From contig JANXLV010000357.1 of NCBI GenBank assembly GCA_025355005.1, forward strand, positions 1 through 49,089: a stretch of DNA of 49,089 nucleotides. Direction: 5' to 3'. Shown piece by piece: positions 1 through 9,415 of this stretch; within the stretch, counting starts at the first letter, position 1; every line of letters begins with the position of its first letter. The position numbers were made by a program, and so were the translations under genes. Under the pieces are notes generated by a model. The model was not told the DNA's origin. It searched no databases and saw only the letters and a program-made list of their open reading frames with translations. This DNA comes from Myxococcales bacterium. Lineage in GTDB: Bacteria; Myxococcota_A; Polyangia; Polyangiales; Polyangiaceae.

Positions 1-1683
1 CGCGCTGCGCGGCACGGCCTTGCGCGTGGCATCCCAGAACGCGAGGTCGTCCGTGTAGTCGTTGGCGTGGCGGCGCGCGGCGACGCTCTGGAAACCGAAG
101 AAGAAGATCACGAAGGCGAACGCAAATCGTCTGTACAGTACACGTATCTTCGTCTCCTCGAAGAGCGTGTCGAGCGTCATGCCGAGGAGCATGCTGGTCG
201 CGATCGCCGGGAAGTACCAGAAGCGCTCCGCGCGCACGGTGGGCAAGAGCACCGGGATGTTCGAGACCGGGAAGTAGAAGAACACGACCCACAGGCAGAG
301 CGCGCAGACCAGCGGCGCGAGGTCACGTGCCTTACCGAGCGTCAGCACGGAGCCGCGATACGGACCACCGACTTCCATCGACTCGTCCTTGCTGCTGCGC
401 AGCCACGCGCGCACGCCGAACCAGATCGCCGCCGGGAACGGGAGGACCATGGCAAGGGCGCCGACGATGCTCTCCGGGAAGACGAGCACGTCCGGAATGG
501 GCTCTTGCGGTGACGAGTAGTCGCCCGACAGCGTCTTCGGGAAGATCAGCTGCCAGAGCCCGCGGGCATAGACGCGTAGCGCGCCAGCGACACGGTGCGG
601 CGTGTCCGTGGACACGAGCGGGTTGTTGAGCGGATCGCGCGGGAGACCGGGCTGCCCATACCAGCGCATGAGGCCGGCGAACACGCGGTGTGGAAGCGAC
701 TTGCCGATGTTCGCCTCGATCGAGAACTCGGCGGGGAGCGCCGCGTGGAATGCGCGACGCCGGAGCTCCACGTAGAACACGAACGCGAGCGCGGCCGCTG
801 CGAACGAGACGAGCGCACGCGACCAGCGCTGCGGCTTCTCCGGGAACGTCAGCTGCGAGGTGAGCAGCGCGAAGACCGGGATGGCGGGCACGCACGCGAG
901 CGCGCTCTCCTTGGAGAAGAGACCAAAGGTCACGCCGGCGAAGACACCCGCGAACATGGCCCACGGCTTCCAGCGGAGCGCGTAGAGCGCGAAGAGCGCG
1001 CCGGTCGCGCCGAGCACGTCGGCAAGGCCCACGACGCCGCTCACGGACTCCGTCAGCAGCGCGCACGCCGTGAAGGCGAGGCCCGAGAGCCAGGCGGTGC
1101 GCCGGTTCCGGGTCACGTGCATGGCGATCACGGTGACGAGCGCCCCGTTGATGCCGTGCATGAGCACGTTCACCCAGTGATGGAGGAACGGCGTCTGCTC
1201 GCGCGCACCGACGCCCCACAGCGCGCGCCACACCAGGTTCGGAATCGGGCGGTACGAGCCGATGCTCCGCTCCGCCGGAAGACCCCAGAAATCCCTGCGA
1301 AACGCGTCGAGCCAGTGCAGCGGGCTCTTCGGGTCCGCGACGCTACGCACGTACGGATTCGCAAGCAGCGCCTCCTGCTCGTCGAAGATGAAGTTGGTCT
1401 TCGTGGGATGCCGCGTGAAGAGCGCCATCGACAGGAAACAGAACGGAACGAGCGCCGCGCTGATGGTCGGATCCTCGCCGTAGAAGAAGTCGTGAATGGT
1501 CGTCCTGATGGAAGACCAGAAGGAGGGACGGGGAGAGGTCGAGGTCGAGGTCGAGGTCGAGGTCGAGGTCGAGGTCGAGGTCGGGGTCGAGGTGGAGGTT
1601 GGCGTCGTCGAGGTCGCTGTCGACGTCTTCGTCGTCGTCTCCGTCGGCTCGGCTCCCGCCTCTACTTCGTTTCCGTCCCCCAC
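1..1683 (-). CDS. TMTC-like membrane glycosyltransferase (C-terminus off the left edge)
   Basis: Partial membrane protein reading leftward off the window. The frame stays open from a GTG at 1683 to base 1. After an acidic, Ser/Thr-rich N-terminus of about 55 residues comes a first membrane helix and a motif with FDEQEALLANPYVR, then many hydrophobic helices. Near the left end it reads VSNIPVL followed by RAERFWYFPA. These two patches resemble TMTC-type O-mannosyltransferase/TPR proteins, which move sugar from polyprenyl-phosphate donors to proteins; the family assignment is by motif only. The GTG lies four bases after the SDR stop, so the gene probably belongs to the acyltransferase-SDR unit. 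An ATG at 1428 would cut into the first helix, so the GTG is preferred. Any TPR tail lies outside the window. An ArnT- or GT39-type enzyme is the alternative. Confidence 0.72.
   Translation of the reverse strand, partial: MGDGNEVEAGAEPTETTTKTSTATSTTPTSTSTPTSTSTSTSTSTSTSTSPRPSFWSSIRTTIHDFFYGEDPTISAALVPFCFLSMALFTRHPTKTNFIFDEQEALLANPYVRSVADPKSPLHWLDAFRRDFWGLPAERSIGSYRPIPNLVWRALWGVGAREQTPFLHHWVNVLMHGINGALVTVIAMHVTRNRRTAWLSGLAFTACALLTESVSGVVGLADVLGATGALFALYALRWKPWAMFAGVFAGVTFGLFSKESALACVPAIPVFALLTSQLTFPEKPQRWSRALVSFAAAALAFVFYVELRRRAFHAALPAEFSIEANIGKSLPHRVFAGLMRWYGQPGLPRDPLNNPLVSTDTPHRVAGALRVYARGLWQLIFPKTLSGDYSSPQEPIPDVLVFPESIVGALAMVLPFPAAIWFGVRAWLRSSKDESMEVGGPYRGSVLTLGKARDLAPLVCALCLWVVFFYFPVSNIPVLLPTVRAERFWYFPAIATSMLLGMTLDTLFEETKIRVLYRRFAFAFVIFFFGFQSVAARRHANDYTDDLAFWDATRKAVPRSA
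1535..1600. repeat. GAGGTC hexanucleotide tandem repeat inside a coding region
   Basis: Eight perfect GAGGTC copies (1535-1582) are followed by three degenerate ones to 1600. Read on the minus strand they encode a Ser-Thr dipeptide run near the N-terminus of the TMTC-like protein. The unit is six bases, so gain or loss of copies changes linker length without breaking the frame. Confidence 0.95.
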
Positions 1684-1687
1684 GGCG

Positions 1688-2524
1688 TCACCGCTCTAGG
1701 ATCTTGCGGATCGCCGCTGGCGTCTCTGCGTTCACGGACTCGGGCAACACCCAGTTGTCGCCCCAGAGATGCGAACCGCCGTCGATGTACCAGGTCTCGC
1801 CCGTGACGAACCACGCGGCGTCGCTCGCCATGTACGCGATGAGCTCCGCGCACTCTTCCGGCGTTCCGAGCCGCTTCTGCGGCGTGCGTTGACGGCTCAT
1901 CTCCACGAGCTCCGGCGGATACTGATCGGTGCCGCTCGTCTTGATGATGCCAGGCGCGCACGCGTTCACCTGGATGTTGTGGGGCGCCCACTCCACCGCG
2001 AGCGTCTTCGTCATGTTCTCCACGCCCGCGCGCGCCGCGCCCGTGTGGATCATGCCCGGAAAGCCGCGCGCGATGTTCGCGATCACGTTCACGATGCGCC
2101 CGCGCCTCTTCGGGATCATGCAACGCGTGGCCACTGCCTGCGTCATGAAGAACGTGCCGTTCAGGTTGTTGCGGACGACCGCCTCCCAGCCGCGCGGAGT
2201 CACCGTCTCGGCGGTGGTGGGGAACTGACCGCCGGCGTTGTTGATGAGGACGGAGACGGGCCCGAGCGCTGCGACGACGGCGTCGACGAATGCGCCTATT
2301 TTCTCGTGCTCGCGGATATCGCACGTCTGCGCGAAGACGGTGGCGCCGCGCGCCTCGAGCTCCTTCTTCGCCGCCGCGAGCTTCTCCTCGGTGCGGCCGC
2401 ATATGGCGATCTTCGCGCCGAGATCGGCGAGGGTTCGAGCCGTGCACAGACCAATGCCGCTGCCGCCGCCGGTGACCAGCGCGACGTGTCCTTCGAACAA
2501 ACCTGGGCGGAAGATGGTGCTCAT
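1688..2524 (-). CDS. SDR oxidoreductase, PECR-like (enoyl-CoA reductase type)
   Basis: A 278-residue short-chain dehydrogenase/reductase. The Rossmann dinucleotide motif GGGSGIG is at residues 19-25 and NNAG at 95-98. The classical Tyr-xxx-Lys is replaced by HTGAARAG at about 160-167, as in peroxisomal trans-2-enoyl-CoA reductase and 2,4-dienoyl-CoA reductase relatives. The C-terminal IDGGSHLWGDNW also fits that group, which includes AtuB-like citronellol dehydrogenases. It probably reduces a CoA-thioester or a terpenoid carbonyl with NAD(P)H in the cytoplasm; the substrate is unknown. It starts five bases after the acyltransferase stop and ends four bases before the TMTC-like start, so the three are probably one operon. 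This lipid-type enzyme among sugar genes is unexpected. Confidence 0.88.
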   Translation of the reverse strand: MSTIFRPGLFEGHVALVTGGGSGIGLCTARTLADLGAKIAICGRTEEKLAAAKKELEARGATVFAQTCDIREHEKIGAFVDAVVAALGPVSVLINNAGGQFPTTAETVTPRGWEAVVRNNLNGTFFMTQAVATRCMIPKRRGRIVNVIANIARGFPGMIHTGAARAGVENMTKTLAVEWAPHNIQVNACAPGIIKTSGTDQYPPELVEMSRQRTPQKRLGTPEECAELIAYMASDAAWFVTGETWYIDGGSHLWGDNWVLPESVNAETPAAIRKILER

Positions 2525-2529
2525 CGGCC

Positions 2530-3120
2530 TCAGCCCTCCTGCGAGACCTTGCCGTCAGCGCCACGCACGAGCGCGCGGCCGCAGGTGCAGGCGGTGCGGT
2601 TGCCCTCGAGCTTCACGCGCTCGCCGCACGCGCAGACCCAGCCGAGCTGCTTCGCCGGTGCGCCCGCGAAGAGCCCGTGATCGGGGACGTCCTTCGTGAC
2701 GACGGCGCCGGCCGCGATCATGGCCCACTTACCGATCGTGATGCCGCAGCGGATCGTGGAGTTTGCGCCCAGGGCGGCGCCCGCCTTCACGTGCGTCTTG
2801 GAGACGATCCAGTCCGTGGCGGCCTTCAGCGACATGTCCGGGTTCACGGCGCGGGGGCGCAGGTCGTTGGTGAAGCACACGTGCGGGCCGATGAAGACGC
2901 CGTCGTCTACCGTGACGCCGTGGAACAGGGACACGTTGTTCTGGATCTTCACATTGTCGCCGATGACGACGTCCGAATCGACATAAACGCCCTTCCCCAG
3001 GATGCAGTTCTTGCCCATCTTCACGTTCTCGCGAACCTGGCAGAACAGCCAGATCTGCGTGCCATCGCCGATCTCGGCCTTGTCGGACACGAGCGAAGAG
3101 GAGTGGATACGCGTTGCCAT
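2530..3120 (-). CDS. Left-handed beta-helix N-acetyltransferase (WbpD/WlbB-like)
   Basis: A 196-residue hexapeptide-repeat acyltransferase. Isoleucine-patch repeats run from residue 10 to about 150 (EIGDGTQIWLFCQV, ILGKGVYV, VVIGDNVKIQ, ITIGKWAMIAAGAVV), followed by VPDHGLFAGAPAKQLGWVC. The C-terminal tail carries CAC-G and CTC-G cysteine pairs that could bind zinc. Such enzymes use acetyl-CoA to N-acetylate nucleotide-linked amino sugars for O-antigen or capsule. The ATG at 3120 is chosen because the family's first strand begins right there; further upstream the frame is not protein-like. It heads the minus-strand unit. A TAGTAC hexamer ten bases before the ATG is a weak -10 candidate. Confidence 0.87.
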   Translation of the reverse strand: MATRIHSSSLVSDKAEIGDGTQIWLFCQVRENVKMGKNCILGKGVYVDSDVVIGDNVKIQNNVSLFHGVTVDDGVFIGPHVCFTNDLRPRAVNPDMSLKAATDWIVSKTHVKAGAALGANSTIRCGITIGKWAMIAAGAVVTKDVPDHGLFAGAPAKQLGWVCACGERVKLEGNRTACTCGRALVRGADGKVSQEG

Positions 3121-3240
3121 GCCTGACGAGGTACTACACAGCGCGTGCGTCGTCGAGCGCTCGCGTGGGCCGCATCGGCCACGTCCCAAAGGGCCCGGGC
3201 CGGCTCGTGGAAGGGGTTTGGGAATGGGGACGATGGGGCG

Positions 3241-3246
3241 TATCCT
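3241..3246 (+). promoter_or_regulatory. -10-like TATCCT, nine bases before the 3256 start
   Basis: TATCCT followed by nine bases and ATG, with no Shine-Dalgarno sequence between. Initiation about seven bases after the hexamer would give a near-leaderless mRNA. It is one of a repeated set in this window. Confidence 0.5.
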
Positions 3247-3255
3247 GGCCACCGG

Positions 3256-4182
3256 ATGAGGGCGACTCGACTTGCGTTCCGCGCCGCGCTTGCCCTCGCC
3301 CTCCTGGTGTCGGCGCCCAACGGTGCGCGCGCCGACACGAAGACGTGTATCGGCATCTCGGAGGAGGGGCAGCGCCAGCGCGCGGACAAGAAGCTCATCG
3401 CGGCGAAGGACCTCTTCGACTCGTGCAGCAAGGACGCGTGTCCGAAGATCGTTCGGGACGATTGCGTGGGGTGGGTGAAGGAGGTGGAGGCCCTGCTCCC
3501 CTCCGTCTTGTTCGTGGTGCGCGACAGCAATGACAAGGATCTCCAGACTGCCTCGATCCTCATCGATGGCAGCTCTTCTCACATCGCGGATGGGACCGCG
3601 GTGCCGCTCGACCCAGGCACGCATGCGCTCAAGGTCACTGCTGGCGCGCGCGCCCAGGAGCTGTCCCTGATCGTGCTCGAGGGCGAGAAGCAACGTCGCG
3701 TGATCGTCGTGCTCGAGGAGCCCGTGCCCGCGAAGATGCCAAACCCCGGGCCGCGTACGACGACGCCTCCGAAAAGGCGCGAGGGTGTCCCTGCCGTTCC
3801 GCTGGTCGTCGGCGGAGCCTCCCTGGTGGTCCTCGGGATCGGCGTCTTCTTCCAGGTGACGGCGGGGGCGGAGAACGACAGGGCGAACGCTCTCATCCCG
3901 GCCGCGACCACGGAGGTGACCGCGAACCCGAGCTGCAATGTCGCCAATCCCGACCAGTCCCGGTGCCCCTACACGTACTCAGTGCACTCCCACCACGACG
4001 CCGCCAAGAATGATCAGACCTTCGGGTTGCCGATGATCGGGCTGGGCGCCACAGGTGTGATCGCCAGCAGCGTCTTTCTCTACTTGCTATGGCCGCGGAG
4101 CGCGGCGACGTCGGTCGTCCCCTCGTTCGCGCCCGCGAGCGTCGGGTTGGGGTCCACGCTGGGGCTGCGCGCGGCCTTCTGA
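3256..4182 (+). CDS. Exported PEGA-like protein with two membrane segments
   Basis: A 308-residue protein of unknown function. A signal peptide (MRATRLAF then a hydrophobic stretch ending ARA, residues 1-23) is followed by a cysteine-containing helical region. A beta-rich PEGA-like domain follows at roughly 80-155 (ASILIDGS, VPLDPGTHALKV), then a Pro/Thr/Arg linker. Two hydrophobic stretches, at about 177-198 and 255-278, flank a loop with two cysteines. This plan of short repeat region, PEGA, then paired helices is common among myxobacterial envelope proteins. The ATG at 3256 is chosen because the signal peptide begins there; longer in-frame starts add Arg-rich sequence without export features. 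It is probably transcribed alone from the TATCCT site, divergently from the acyltransferase. Confidence 0.82.
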   Translation: MRATRLAFRAALALALLVSAPNGARADTKTCIGISEEGQRQRADKKLIAAKDLFDSCSKDACPKIVRDDCVGWVKEVEALLPSVLFVVRDSNDKDLQTASILIDGSSSHIADGTAVPLDPGTHALKVTAGARAQELSLIVLEGEKQRRVIVVLEEPVPAKMPNPGPRTTTPPKRREGVPAVPLVVGGASLVVLGIGVFFQVTAGAENDRANALIPAATTEVTANPSCNVANPDQSRCPYTYSVHSHHDAAKNDQTFGLPMIGLGATGVIASSVFLYLLWPRSAATSVVPSFAPASVGLGSTLGLRAAF

Positions 4183-4225
4183 TAGGCCCGAAAGCGCGTT
4201 TGTTTGGCAGCGCGCGGGAGGGGTG

Positions 4226-4231
4226 TATCCT
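4226..4231 (+). promoter_or_regulatory. -10-like TATCCT, nine bases before the 4241 start
   Basis: The hexamer and nine-base spacing are the same as upstream of the 3256 gene. A purine-rich stretch just before it (GGGAGGGG) would lie upstream of the predicted transcript start. Confidence 0.5.
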
Positions 4232-4240
4232 GCATTCATC

Positions 4241-4855
4241 ATGCGCCTCTCGCCCATCCTCGTGCTCACGCTCCTTGCCGCGTGTCAGGCCAACGCAAGC
4301 GTCTCCGCCAAGGCGAACAGTAGCGGCGACGTGAAAGGCGAGGCCTCTGGCGACATGAGCTCCAGCGGGAGCTCGCCACAGACCACCTCCACCGCGCCGC
4401 AGCAGGTGACGTCGCCTCCGCCGCAGCAGGTGACTGCGACCGGCTCATCGTGTCCGTTCGAGTGCTTCATCGCCGATGGAGCGTCCAGTCTTCCCGTCAC
4501 GGCCGACGAGCAGCAGCGCCTGCACGGCGCCTTTTCCACCACGATGGGCGGCATGCAGCAGTGCATCGGCGGCAGCGGTTGGTCGCGTCGTCGCTCCTCC
4601 CCCGTGCTCAACGTGCGCGTGAACTTCAAGGGCGAGGTCACGGACGTCGGCGTCGACGCTCGCGGCTACGAGATGTACGACAGCTGCATCACCGGCGTAT
4701 CTCGGCCGCTCCCGGACGGCACCTTCTCCGGTCCGTCCACGATCCGCTGCTCGGAGCGTTGCGTGCAACCTGCACGCACTCCGCGACGCGGCAAGGCCGC
4801 CGCAAAGGCCAACGCGCAGCCCGCACCCGCCACCTCCGCACCGCCCGCGCAGTGA
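4241..4855 (+). CDS. Small lipoprotein of unknown function
   Basis: 204 residues. MRLSPILVLTLLAAC is a lipoprotein signal with the lipobox ending at Cys15. The mature N-terminus is Ser/Thr/Gln/Pro-rich, with the repeated unit PQQVT, to about residue 68. A folded C-terminal half follows, with four to five cysteines (CPFECF, QQCIGG, DSCITG, CSERC) and strand-like VLNVRVNFKGEVTDVGVDA. It ends in an Ala/Pro/Lys tail. The strand pattern resembles the C-terminal domain of AgmX/PglI- or TonB-like proteins, whose Cys pairs are often disulfides, but this is only a resemblance. The start is fixed by the signal peptide. No enzyme motif is visible. Confidence 0.8.
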   Translation: MRLSPILVLTLLAACQANASVSAKANSSGDVKGEASGDMSSSGSSPQTTSTAPQQVTSPPPQQVTATGSSCPFECFIADGASSLPVTADEQQRLHGAFSTTMGGMQQCIGGSGWSRRRSSPVLNVRVNFKGEVTDVGVDARGYEMYDSCITGVSRPLPDGTFSGPSTIRCSERCVQPARTPRRGKAAAKANAQPAPATSAPPAQ

Positions 4856-4903
4856 ACGACGCGCGGCCGCGCAATAAAAACGCGGTTCGCCTTTGCAGTG
4901 ACC

Positions 4904-5626
4904 CTAGAGGGCCTGTTTTCCGCGCGACTTCACGGCTTCGCGTGCGAGTTCGTCGGCGCGTTCGTTCAGCGGCACGCCGGCGTGGCCAGGGACGTAGACG
5001 AGGCGCGCCTTGCCGTAGCTCGCGAGCGCCTTCTTCACGTCGAGGATGAGCGCCTGGTTCGCCTTCGCCTTCCAGCCCTTCGAGAGCACGCCGATGGAGT
5101 ACTGGCTGTCCGTGTGGATGACCAGCTGCGGCGCGTCCCTCGGCACTGCCTGCACCGCACGCATCACCGCGCTGAGCTCGGCGATGTTGTTCGTTCCCTC
5201 GCCGAGATACTCGTAGCCCTCCCGCATCGTGCCGTCGGGCGAGATGAGCACCACGCCCAGTCCGCACGGCCCCGGGTTGCCCGAGCACGCGCCGTCCGCA
5301 TAAGCGATGAATGCGTCCTTCGGGATCGGGATCGCCGGTGCGCCACCGCCTTTCGCCCCGCCCTTCGCGCCGCCGCCTTTCGCGCCGGCGCTCTTCGATG
5401 CGCTCGCGTCCTTCGGCACCGGAGGCTCTGCGGGGCCGCAGGTCTCGTCGGGCAGCGCGGCGCCAGGCTGCGCCTCGAGGTTCGCGCGCGCGGCGAAGTA
5501 CGCCTTCCCGTCCATCGGCTTGTAGCGGATCTCGACGCGGCCATCCGCGCCCGGCGCGAGGTTTCCCGCCGCGTCTGCGCGCGCCATCACGGTCTGTCCG
5601 CGCAGTGTCGCCTTGATCCAGGGCAT
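4904..5626 (-). CDS. rnhA: Ribonuclease HI with an N-terminal extension
   Basis: 240 residues. The C-terminal half is a type-1 RNase H, which cuts the RNA strand of RNA-DNA hybrids. It has YADGACSGNPGP (first catalytic Asp), NIAELSAV (Glu), IHTDSQYS (Asp), VPGHAGVPLNERADELA (His and last Asp). Ahead of it lie about 50 residues that look folded (MPWIKATLRGQ to about ANLEA) and a Lys/Gly/Ala/Pro linker with AKGGGAKGG repeats. The extension is not the known eukaryotic hybrid-binding domain by eye. The ATG at 5626 is preferred because upstream codons are atypical. It is divergent from gpmI, 59 bases apart, with TAGTTT five bases before the ATG. Confidence 0.93.
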   Translation of the reverse strand: MPWIKATLRGQTVMARADAAGNLAPGADGRVEIRYKPMDGKAYFAARANLEAQPGAALPDETCGPAEPPVPKDASASKSAGAKGGGAKGGAKGGGAPAIPIPKDAFIAYADGACSGNPGPCGLGVVLISPDGTMREGYEYLGEGTNNIAELSAVMRAVQAVPRDAPQLVIHTDSQYSIGVLSKGWKAKANQALILDVKKALASYGKARLVYVPGHAGVPLNERADELAREAVKSRGKQAL

Positions 5627-5631
5627 GCTAG

Positions 5632-5637
5632 AAACTA
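5632..5637 (-). promoter_or_regulatory. -10-like TAGTTT, five bases before the rnhA start
   Basis: Minus-strand TAGTTT within a CTAG-TTT-CTAG inverted repeat, five bases upstream of the rnhA ATG. No Shine-Dalgarno sequence is visible. It is the shortest spacing in the set, so it is less certain. Confidence 0.35.
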
Positions 5638-5685
5638 GGCGCCTTTGCCCGTCCGGCGCGAGCCTAAAAGGGAGAACCGTTACAC

Positions 5686-7247
<1,562 letters not shown>

Positions 7248-7251
<4 letters not shown>

Positions 7252-8600
7252 GTGAGGTCCGCCTCGAGGGATACAAGCTCGAAGGCGCCCTTGGCTCCGG
7301 CGCGGTGTCCTCGCTCTATCGTGCCGTGCACGAGGTGACGGGGCGCGAGGTCGTGCTGAAGGCGCTGAAGGCAAGCATCCCACCGACGTCCTCGTTCGCC
7401 GCGCAGCTCGAGCGGGAGGCGCGAATTCTTGCCGAGATGTCGCACCCCAACGTGGTCCTGCTCATCGACTTCAAGAAGGCGGAGCACGGCGCCGGGCGTA
7501 CCTTCCTGGTGCTGGAGCGCGTGGACGGGTTCTCGCTCCGTGAGCTGCTCCGGCGGAAGCGCGCGCTCCGCGTCGACGTGGCGTGTGCCATCGCGTGCGA
7601 GGTGCTCTCCGGGCTCGAGCACGCGCACGCGCACGGCGTCGTTCATCGCGACATCAAGCCGGAGAACATCCTGCTCGCGAAGCGGGGTGACGTGAAGATC
7701 GTGGACTTCGGGATCGCGCAGCGCGACAAACTGCCGAGCGCGAACGAGCCGCTCGTGATCGACGAGCACGGCGAGCCGTTGCACAAGGAGTCCTTCGGCG
7801 CGCCGGCGTACATGTCTCCGGAGCAGGTGCTCGGTGAGCACGTGGATGCGCGGAGCGATCTCTATTCGCTGGGGGTGGTTCTCTACCGCATGCTGTCGGG
7901 CCTTCGCCCGGACGTCGACGCAGGCGCCAAGGCCGGGGACGAGCGACGGCCCGATGCGCCGCGCTCACGCCGCGACGCGCCCGTGCCACTATCTGCGCGC
8001 ACCAAGGAGCTGCCGCGCGGCCTGGACAACGTGGTGATGCGCCTGCTCGAGCGCCGCTCCGACGATCGCTACAGCGACGCGGCCGTCGTACGCGAGCTCC
8101 TGGAGCCCTACGCGCGTGGCCCGAGCAAGGAGGCGCACGCGCGACTCATCCGCCGCGCGCTCGTCGAGGCGACGCTGGTGAAGGATGACGGTCGGCGTCC
8201 AGACGACCGCACGACCCGCACGACACGGGAACGTCCTTGGCTGTCGTATGGTGTCTTTGCGATGGTGGGCGTCGCTTTCTTCGGCGCAGGAGCGCTCATC
8301 CAGCTCACGTCGCAGAAGGAGCAGAAGCTGCTCTCGACGGGGGCGCGCGCGCTGCCGCTCTCGCCCACGGAGGCAGGCGGGCTTCGCGTCCTGGCGGTGC
8401 CCTGGGCAGAGGTGTGGGTCGACGGTCAGCGCATCGAAGTGACGCCGTTCGCGCGCGCCGTGCCGCTCGCCGCGGGAACGCATTTCGTCACGCTGAAGCA
8501 TCCCGACGCTCCAGAAGAGAAGCGCACCGTTGAGATCACGACGGGGGAGACGGTGCAGCTGGATGTGACGATGCGTCTGGGAGACGAGGGTAAGCGCTAG
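7248..8600 (+). CDS. Membrane Ser/Thr protein kinase with extracytoplasmic PEGA domain
   Basis: 450 residues. The kinase domain is at about 8-290, with GSGAVSSLY as the Gly-rich loop, Lys38 in VVLK, catalytic HRDIKPEN (Asp135), DFG at 153-155 and GAPAYMSPEQ in the activation segment. All the residues expected of an active kinase are present. One membrane helix lies at about 333-353, and then a PEGA domain (roughly 375-445: VPWAEVWVDGQRIEVTPF, VPLAAGTHFVTL) outside the inner membrane. It overlaps gpmI by four bases, so expression is tied to a glycolytic enzyme. Its last 65 bases overlap the convergent zinc-ribbon gene. Targets are unknown. Confidence 0.94.
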
Positions 8601-9381
8601 CCTGCGCCGTACGCAGCAACGAGTCGAGGCGCGCCGCCAGGGCGTGCACGCGCTCCTCGCCAGTGAGCACCAGCGGCACCACGACCACCTGCGACGTCGT
8701 GACGATCTCCACCGCGTACATGCGCGCCGTGACGCGCGTGGTGGCGGCGCCCATCCCCGTCATGCGCGGGCGAAAGCGCAGCACATCGCACGTCGGCAGG
8801 GCGCGGACCGTCGCGCCCGCGGTGTAAACGACCTCCTCGCCGCGAAACGAGAAGGTGCCCGTCTGGCCCACCCGCCAGAGCCCGCGGCCGAGCGTGACGC
8901 CACCGCCAACGGCGCAGCCCAGACCAATGAGCACGAGGAGCGCAGGCGGCTGCGCGCCGGGCGTTCCGAGGAGCGTGCCCACGACGCCAGTGCCCAGCAG
9001 CAAGAAGACCAGTCCCGCGAAGAGCTTCGGCATGAGGGCATGCGAGTCGCTCGTGACGCGCACACACACGCCGCCGTCCATCAGCGGCATCTCCGACCAC
9101 CACGACAGGCTGCGCGACGAGGCGCGGTGCTCGTGCGATGACGGCGGCGGCCAGACCGAGGCGGGCGCTTCGTCCTCTTCCCCGGGCAGCGCGGCGAGCA
9201 CGCGATAGCCCACCTCGCGCACAGCGGAGCCCCTCACGAGGTCGCCACAGCGCGGACAGATCCCGGCGTCCCGCACCACGTCCACGTCCTCCGAACGCAG
9301 TGGCACCACGCATCGGTGGCAGGTCAGCTCTTCTCGCACCACCCACAGGATATCAAAGCGTGGCGCGCGCGCTCGTTCCAT
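8536..9381 (-). CDS. Zinc-ribbon, two-helix membrane protein of unknown function
   Basis: 281 residues. The N-terminal CHRC and CPRC pairs (Cys21, 24, 42, 45) form a probable zinc ribbon. A polar stretch with a Trp/Ser-rich segment follows, then two adjacent membrane helices at about 116-135 and 143-163. The last 100 residues are strand-rich and soluble, possibly PH-like (TFSFRGEEVVYTA, MYAVEIVTTSQVVVVPLVL). The ATG at 9381 is preferred: it avoids overlap with the divergent LysM gene and begins just before the ribbon. A GGTGGG lies upstream. The 3' end overlaps the kinase gene tail-to-tail by 65 bases. No homologue is recognised. Confidence 0.78.
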   Translation of the reverse strand: MERARAPRFDILWVVREELTCHRCVVPLRSEDVDVVRDAGICPRCGDLVRGSAVREVGYRVLAALPGEEDEAPASVWPPPSSHEHRASSRSLSWWSEMPLMDGGVCVRVTSDSHALMPKLFAGLVFLLLGTGVVGTLLGTPGAQPPALLVLIGLGCAVGGGVTLGRGLWRVGQTGTFSFRGEEVVYTAGATVRALPTCDVLRFRPRMTGMGAATTRVTARMYAVEIVTTSQVVVVPLVLTGEERVHALAARLDSLLRTAQASAYPRLPDASSHPAAPSPPS

Positions 9382-9415
9382 CCCACCAACGTTTGCTCTA
9401 TAGGGTTCGTACTCC

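Noticed and set aside
332..1231. Long minus-strand open frame out of phase with the TMTC-like protein.
   Set aside because: It is Arg/Ala-rich without membrane helices; the frame ending at 1696 gives a coherent hydrophobic protein.
4866..4898. GC-rich palindrome with an A run between the 4241 lipoprotein and rnhA genes as a terminator.
   Set aside because: The T run precedes rather than follows the stem on the minus strand, and the plus strand has A instead of T.
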